Positions 60,757 to 64,000 of a stretch of DNA of 64,000 nucleotides are shown here, in pieces. A program made the translations under genes and the position numbers. This stretch comes from Pseudomonas sp. S35. GTDB taxonomy: Bacteria > Pseudomonadota > Gammaproteobacteria > Pseudomonadales > Pseudomonadaceae. Numbering within the stretch: position 1 is the stretch's first letter; each line of letters starts with the position of its first letter. The DNA lies in contig NZ_CP019431.1 of the NCBI RefSeq assembly GCF_009866765.1, positions 1,922,001 through 1,986,000 of the forward strand, written 5' to 3'. The notes under the pieces are model-generated. The model was not told the origin of the DNA. It did no database searches and saw only the letters and a program-made list of their open reading frames with translations.

Positions 60757-61296
60757 ATGAAAGCCAAGGCAGATGCGCCCTTCGTACCCCTGAATATTGC
60801 GGTATTGACCGTCAGCGACACCCGCACCCTGGACACCGACACCTCAGGCCAGGTCTTCGTCGACCGCCTGACCGCCGCCGGCCATAACCTGGCTGAACGG
60901 GTGCTGCTCAAGGATGACCTGTACAAAATCCGCGCCCAGGTTGCCCACTGGATCGCCGAGGACGTGGTGCAGGTTGTGCTGATCACCGGCGGCACCGGCT
61001 TCACCGGGCGCGACAGCACCCCCGAAGCCGTAAGCTGCCTGCTGGACAAGCAGGTCGACGGTTTTGGCGAGCTGTTCCGCCAGATATCCGTGGCCGATAT
61101 CGGCACCTCCACCGTGCAATCCCGCGCCCTGGCCGGCCTGGCCAATGGCACCTTGGTGTGCTGCCTGCCGGGCTCCACCAATGCCGTGCGCACCGGTTGG
61201 GACGGCATCCTGGCCGAGCAACTGGATAACCGCCATCGGCCGTGCAACTTCGTCCCGCACCTGAAACAGGCCGAGCCTTGTGAATCCCGTGGGTAA
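60757..61296 (+). CDS. moaB: Molybdenum cofactor biosynthesis protein MoaB
   Basis: A 179-residue MogA/MoaB-fold protein: [85 protein letters not shown]. It adenylylates or binds molybdopterin for insertion. Its last 17 bases overlap moeA, so the two are translationally coupled. Confidence 0.95.
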   Translation: MKAKADAPFVPLNIAVLTVSDTRTLDTDTSGQVFVDRLTAAGHNLAERVLLKDDLYKIRAQVAHWIAEDVVQVVLITGGTGFTGRDSTPEAVSCLLDKQVDGFGELFRQISVADIGTSTVQSRALAGLANGTLVCCLPGSTNAVRTGWDGILAEQLDNRHRPCNFVPHLKQAEPCESRG

Positions 61297-62506
61297 GCCA
61301 GGCAAGACCGGTGCGCTGATGCCGGTAGAGCAAGCACTGCAACAACTGCTGGCCATCGCCGAAGCTGCGCCGATCCGCGAGCCGCACGCCTTGCCCCTGG
61401 CCGAGTGTGACGGCCGGGTATTGGCGCAGGATCTGGTCTCCACCCTCGACCTGCCGCCCTGGCCCAACAGCGCCATGGACGGTTACGCCCTGCGCCTGGC
61501 GGACTGGACCGGTGAGCCGCTGGTGGTCAGCCAGCGCATTTTTGCAGGCAATGCGCCTGAGCCTTTGGCGGCGGGCACCTGTGCACGCATCTTCACTGGC
61601 GCGCCGGTACCAGATGGTGCGGACTGCGTGCAGATGCAGGAAAACGCCGTGGTCCACGCCGATGCGCGCGTAAGTTTTACCGGGCCCCTGCACGCCGGCC
61701 AGAACATCCGCCCTCAAGGCCAGGAAACTACCGCGGGTGAGCTGGTTTTATCGGCCGGAACACGCTTGGGCCCGATTGAACTGGGCCTGGCGGCGTCCCT
61801 CGGCTGTGATCGCCTGAATGTCGTGCGCCGCCCACGCGTGGCCGTATTGTCCACCGGTGACGAGTTGATCGAGCCCGGCTTGCCGCTGGGCCCTGGCCAG
61901 ATCTACAACAGCAACCGTCGCGTGCTGTGCGCGTGGCTTGCGCGCATGGGCTGCGAAGTGATCGACGCGGGGATTCTGCCCGATGACCTGGAACAGACCC
62001 GCACGCGCCTGGCGGGCCTGGGCAAGGCGGACCTGATCCTGTCAACCGGTGGCGTGTCGGTCGGCGAAGCGGACTTCCTCGGCATCGCCCTGCGTGAAGA
62101 GGGCGAGCTGGCCCTGTGGAAGCTGGCGATCAAACCTGGCAAGCCGCTGACGGTCGGGCATTTCCGTGGTGTGCCGGTGATCGGCTTACCGGGCAACCCC
62201 GCGTCGACACTGGTGACGTTCGCCCTGTTGGCGCGGCCCTACATCCTGCGCCGCCAAGGCGTGGCAGACGTGGAACCACTGCGTTTCGAAGTCCCGGTGG
62301 GGTTTGTCTGGCCCAAACCGGGCAACCGCCGCGAGTATCTGCGTGGGCGCATCGAGCAGGGCAAGGCGATCATCTACCGCAACCAGAGCTCCGGCGTGTT
62401 GCGCAGTGCGGCATGGGCCCAGGGGTTTGTGGAAGTGTTGGAAGGGACGACCTTGGAGGTGGGTGATCGGGTCAATTTCATTCCCTTGAGTGACGTCCTG
62501 AACTGA
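61280..62506 (+). CDS. moeA: Molybdopterin molybdenumtransferase MoeA
   Basis: A 408-residue enzyme inserting Mo into molybdopterin. Motifs: [69 protein letters not shown] and [14 protein letters not shown] 61280 inside moaB is the preferred start because [12 protein letters not shown] is conserved before the later ATG at 61319. A C-terminal MoeA domain IV follows at about 330-405. Confidence 0.94.
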   Translation: MNPVGKPGKTGALMPVEQALQQLLAIAEAAPIREPHALPLAECDGRVLAQDLVSTLDLPPWPNSAMDGYALRLADWTGEPLVVSQRIFAGNAPEPLAAGTCARIFTGAPVPDGADCVQMQENAVVHADARVSFTGPLHAGQNIRPQGQETTAGELVLSAGTRLGPIELGLAASLGCDRLNVVRRPRVAVLSTGDELIEPGLPLGPGQIYNSNRRVLCAWLARMGCEVIDAGILPDDLEQTRTRLAGLGKADLILSTGGVSVGEADFLGIALREEGELALWKLAIKPGKPLTVGHFRGVPVIGLPGNPASTLVTFALLARPYILRRQGVADVEPLRFEVPVGFVWPKPGNRREYLRGRIEQGKAIIYRNQSSGVLRSAAWAQGFVEVLEGTTLEVGDRVNFIPLSDVLN

Positions 62507-62512
62507 CCACAA

Positions 62513-62554
62513 ATCCAACGGTGGGAGGCGGCTTGCCCCCTCCCACCGTTGGAT
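62513..62554. repeat. Long REP-like hairpin between moeA and the FlhB-like gene
   Basis: ATCCAACGGTGGGAGG (62513-62528) pairs perfectly with CCTCCCACCGTTGGAT (62539-62554): 16 base pairs with a 10-base loop containing GCTTGCC. It holds the GTGGGAGG half-site of the REP family and separates convergent genes. Confidence 0.85.
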
Positions 62555-62575
62555 CTGCCTCTGCCTGACGCTATT

Positions 62576-62905
62576 TCAGTAGTCGTCGCCACGCTCCGTC
62601 ACATCCCGCTCCACCGGTCCCGCATCCGGGTCATAGCCCACCGGGAACTTGCCCTTCAATGTCCAGGCAAACGCAATGATCTCGGCAACCGTGCGGTACA
62701 ACTCCTCCGGAATACTGTCGCCCAGTTCCATGCGCGCCAATAGCTTCACCAACTCGGCGTTCTCATAGATCGGTACTTCATTTTCCCGCGCCAGCTTCAG
62801 GATGGCTTCGGCCAGGGCATCGTCGCCTTTGGCGCTGAGCGTCGGCGCCTGTTGGCCGTCGTACTTGAGGGCGATTGCCTGGCGGGGTGGGGTGGCGTTT
62901 TTCAT
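62576..62905 (-). CDS. FlhB cytoplasmic-domain homologue (FhlB type)
   Basis: A 109-residue protein equivalent to the C-terminal domain of FlhB: IALKYDGQQAPTLSAKGDDALAEAILKLARENEVPIYENAELVKLLARMELGDSIPEELYRTVAEIIAFAWTLKGK. The NPTH autocleavage site of full FlhB is absent, TPPRQ standing before AIALKYD. It may replace the cleaved C-terminal half in export-substrate switching. Its ATG overlaps fliK by 4 bases, so the two are coupled. Confidence 0.9.
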   Translation of the reverse strand: MKNATPPRQAIALKYDGQQAPTLSAKGDDALAEAILKLARENEVPIYENAELVKLLARMELGDSIPEELYRTVAEIIAFAWTLKGKFPVGYDPDAGPVERDVTERGDDY

Positions 62906-64000
62906 GCGGTTTCATCCACCCAGCGTTGTTCCAGTCCGGTTTTTGGCCCGCGTGGCGGGGTGCCGAGGTGGCAGTCCAGGTCGCCGACGTTGATCCCCGA
63001 GGTCACCAGCCGCTCGCGCAGGTTGCCCAAATGGCTTTCGATCAAGCTGGCCGTGAAGGGGCGGGTTGCCCACAGCTGGCTGGACAGTTTGCCCTGGGTC
63101 AGTTGCGCCTGGACCTGCAATGGCCCCAGCGGCTCCATATCGAACGCCAGCTCAACGCGCCAGAGCATTTGCTTGGGGTCTTTCCTGTCCTTGCGTTCGG
63201 GCTGGTCCTTGTCCTGCGCCGGTTCCTCGCGCTGGAACTTGACCTGCAACGGCACGATGTCTTGCAGGGTGCGCATGGGGATTTCCAACTGCCAGGTGGT
63301 TTGCAGGCGACCATCGGCGGTGGTGCCGGTTTGTTCCAGACTCGACAGTTGGTGGCTCTGCAAACGGGAAATCGCCCCGGCGGCCAGGCGCAGCAGGTTT
63401 TCCAGGTCACCTTCGCCTTCCAGCTTGGCCATCAGCCGTTCCGGCAGCGGGAAGCCAACCGGTGCCTGTCGTGCGCTGACTTGGCCGAGCGTATTGAGCG
63501 GGCTGCGCACGAAATTCGGCAAGACCTGAGCCAGGGTGTTGGCGGCGAGGATCGCATTCAAGTTGGTGCTGGTCGGCAGGGCCGGCAGCAAGTCGGCGAC
63601 CAGGCGCAGCAGGGCGCCTTTCATGTCCAGGGGCGGCACTTGTGGGTTTTGTCCGGCAAGCAACTTGGCCTCAAGAAACGCCCCGCTGTTCTGGACCACT
63701 TGGGCCAGCACCTTGGGATTGCTCACCTGAGCCAGGTCCGGCAGGGCGGCGAGCAAGCGGTCGGCGGCGGCGCGCAGGTCAGCGGAAGTGCTGTCGCCGC
63801 GGGGCAAGTTTTGCAAGGCGGTAAACACGGCGTCCAGCGAACCCTGGCGACTGTGCTGGGTGGCGAGTTGTTGGGTGACGGCCAATTGATCCTGGCGCCC
63901 GCTCAACGGCACGAAGCTCAAGGTCTGCGCGTTCTGCACCACAGCGCTGAGCAGGCTGCCCACGCGCAGGGGTTGAGGGCTTTCCACGGTCAACGTCGCA
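62902..64000 (-). CDS. fliK: Flagellar hook-length control protein FliK, C-terminal part (cut by window edge)
   Basis: At least 365 C-terminal residues; the frame is open to the window edge. The conserved Flg_hook domain includes LQVQAQLTQGKLSSQLWATRPFTASLIESHLGNLRERLVTSGINVGDLD at the end. Upstream is glutamine-, leucine- and alanine-rich sequence, as in the N-terminal part of FliK. It measures hook length and switches export with FlhB. Coupled to the FlhB-like gene by a 4-base overlap. The start lies outside the window. Confidence 0.85.
   Translation of the reverse strand, partial: ATLTVESPQPLRVGSLLSAVVQNAQTLSFVPLSGRQDQLAVTQQLATQHSRQGSLDAVFTALQNLPRGDSTSADLRAAADRLLAALPDLAQVSNPKVLAQVVQNSGAFLEAKLLAGQNPQVPPLDMKGALLRLVADLLPALPTSTNLNAILAANTLAQVLPNFVRSPLNTLGQVSARQAPVGFPLPERLMAKLEGEGDLENLLRLAAGAISRLQSHQLSSLEQTGTTADGRLQTTWQLEIPMRTLQDIVPLQVKFQREEPAQDKDQPERKDRKDPKQMLWRVELAFDMEPLGPLQVQAQLTQGKLSSQLWATRPFTASLIESHLGNLRERLVTSGINVGDLDCHLGTPPRGPKTGLEQRWVDETA

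Overview
The window reads as ordinary chromosome of a Pseudomonas of the fluorescens group. Evidence is the OprI lipoprotein, an EF-P carrying Arg32 next to EarP, CysB, a SagS-like hybrid kinase beside OspR/Gpx, a RocS2/RocA2-like pair beside a dGTPase, and REP-type hairpins with a GGGGGCAAGCCCCC core. Coding density is high. I saw no tRNA, rRNA, CRISPR, insertion sequence or prophage. From memory, gene order follows three Pseudomonas aeruginosa blocks (around PA2824-PA2867, PA1750-PA1754 and PA3029-PA3045) joined together; this was not checked by alignment.

Region by region: 1-3.6 kb holds a truncated membrane sensor, TatD, an MltF-type lytic transglycosylase and a DoxX protein. 3.67-9.0 kb is the least ordinary part. 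It has a strong promoter with a structured leader before a small unrecognised gene, then a three-gene GldA/GldF/GldG-like ABC system whose ATPase lacks several catalytic motifs, then a divergent coiled-coil protein, separated by an AT-rich gap. 9.1-15.3 kb carries GreB, YbbP/YbbA, TesA, an L,D-transpeptidase and OprI. 15.9-24.5 kb carries a class I DAHP synthase, a PilZ protein, ketopantoate reductase, a nucleotidase, CysB, a Gre-domain protein and the EarP/EF-P pair. 24.6-34.2 kb carries an esterase, Ohr/OhrR, two LysR regulators around a TauE permease, YcaQ, a class II DAHP synthase and a crotonase. 34.4-45.9 kb carries a DEAD-box helicase with a long leader, DODA dioxygenase, thiopurine methyltransferase, HtpX, an AlaA-type aminotransferase, MsrB, Gpx, OspR, SagS, an ATPase and a GAF-type methionine sulfoxide reductase. 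45.9-52.4 kb carries a RocS2/RocA2 phosphorelay, a receiver-only protein and dGTPase. 52.4-64 kb carries an EAL phosphodiesterase, a YqjD/YqjE-type operon, Amt, a Kef-type antiporter, a pseudouridine synthase, MobA/MoaB/MoeA and, at the edge, an FlhB-like fragment with the C-terminal part of FliK.

Functional themes: repair of oxidative damage (Ohr/OhrR, MsrB, Gpx/OspR, GAF-type Msr), the envelope (OprI, L,D-transpeptidase, MltF, YbbAP/TesA), aromatic biosynthesis (two unrelated DAHP synthases), and biofilm or c-di-GMP signalling (SagS, RocS2/RocA2, PilZ, EAL). The best candidate for an undescribed system is the GldAFG-like set with its divergent coiled-coil partner (4190-8983).
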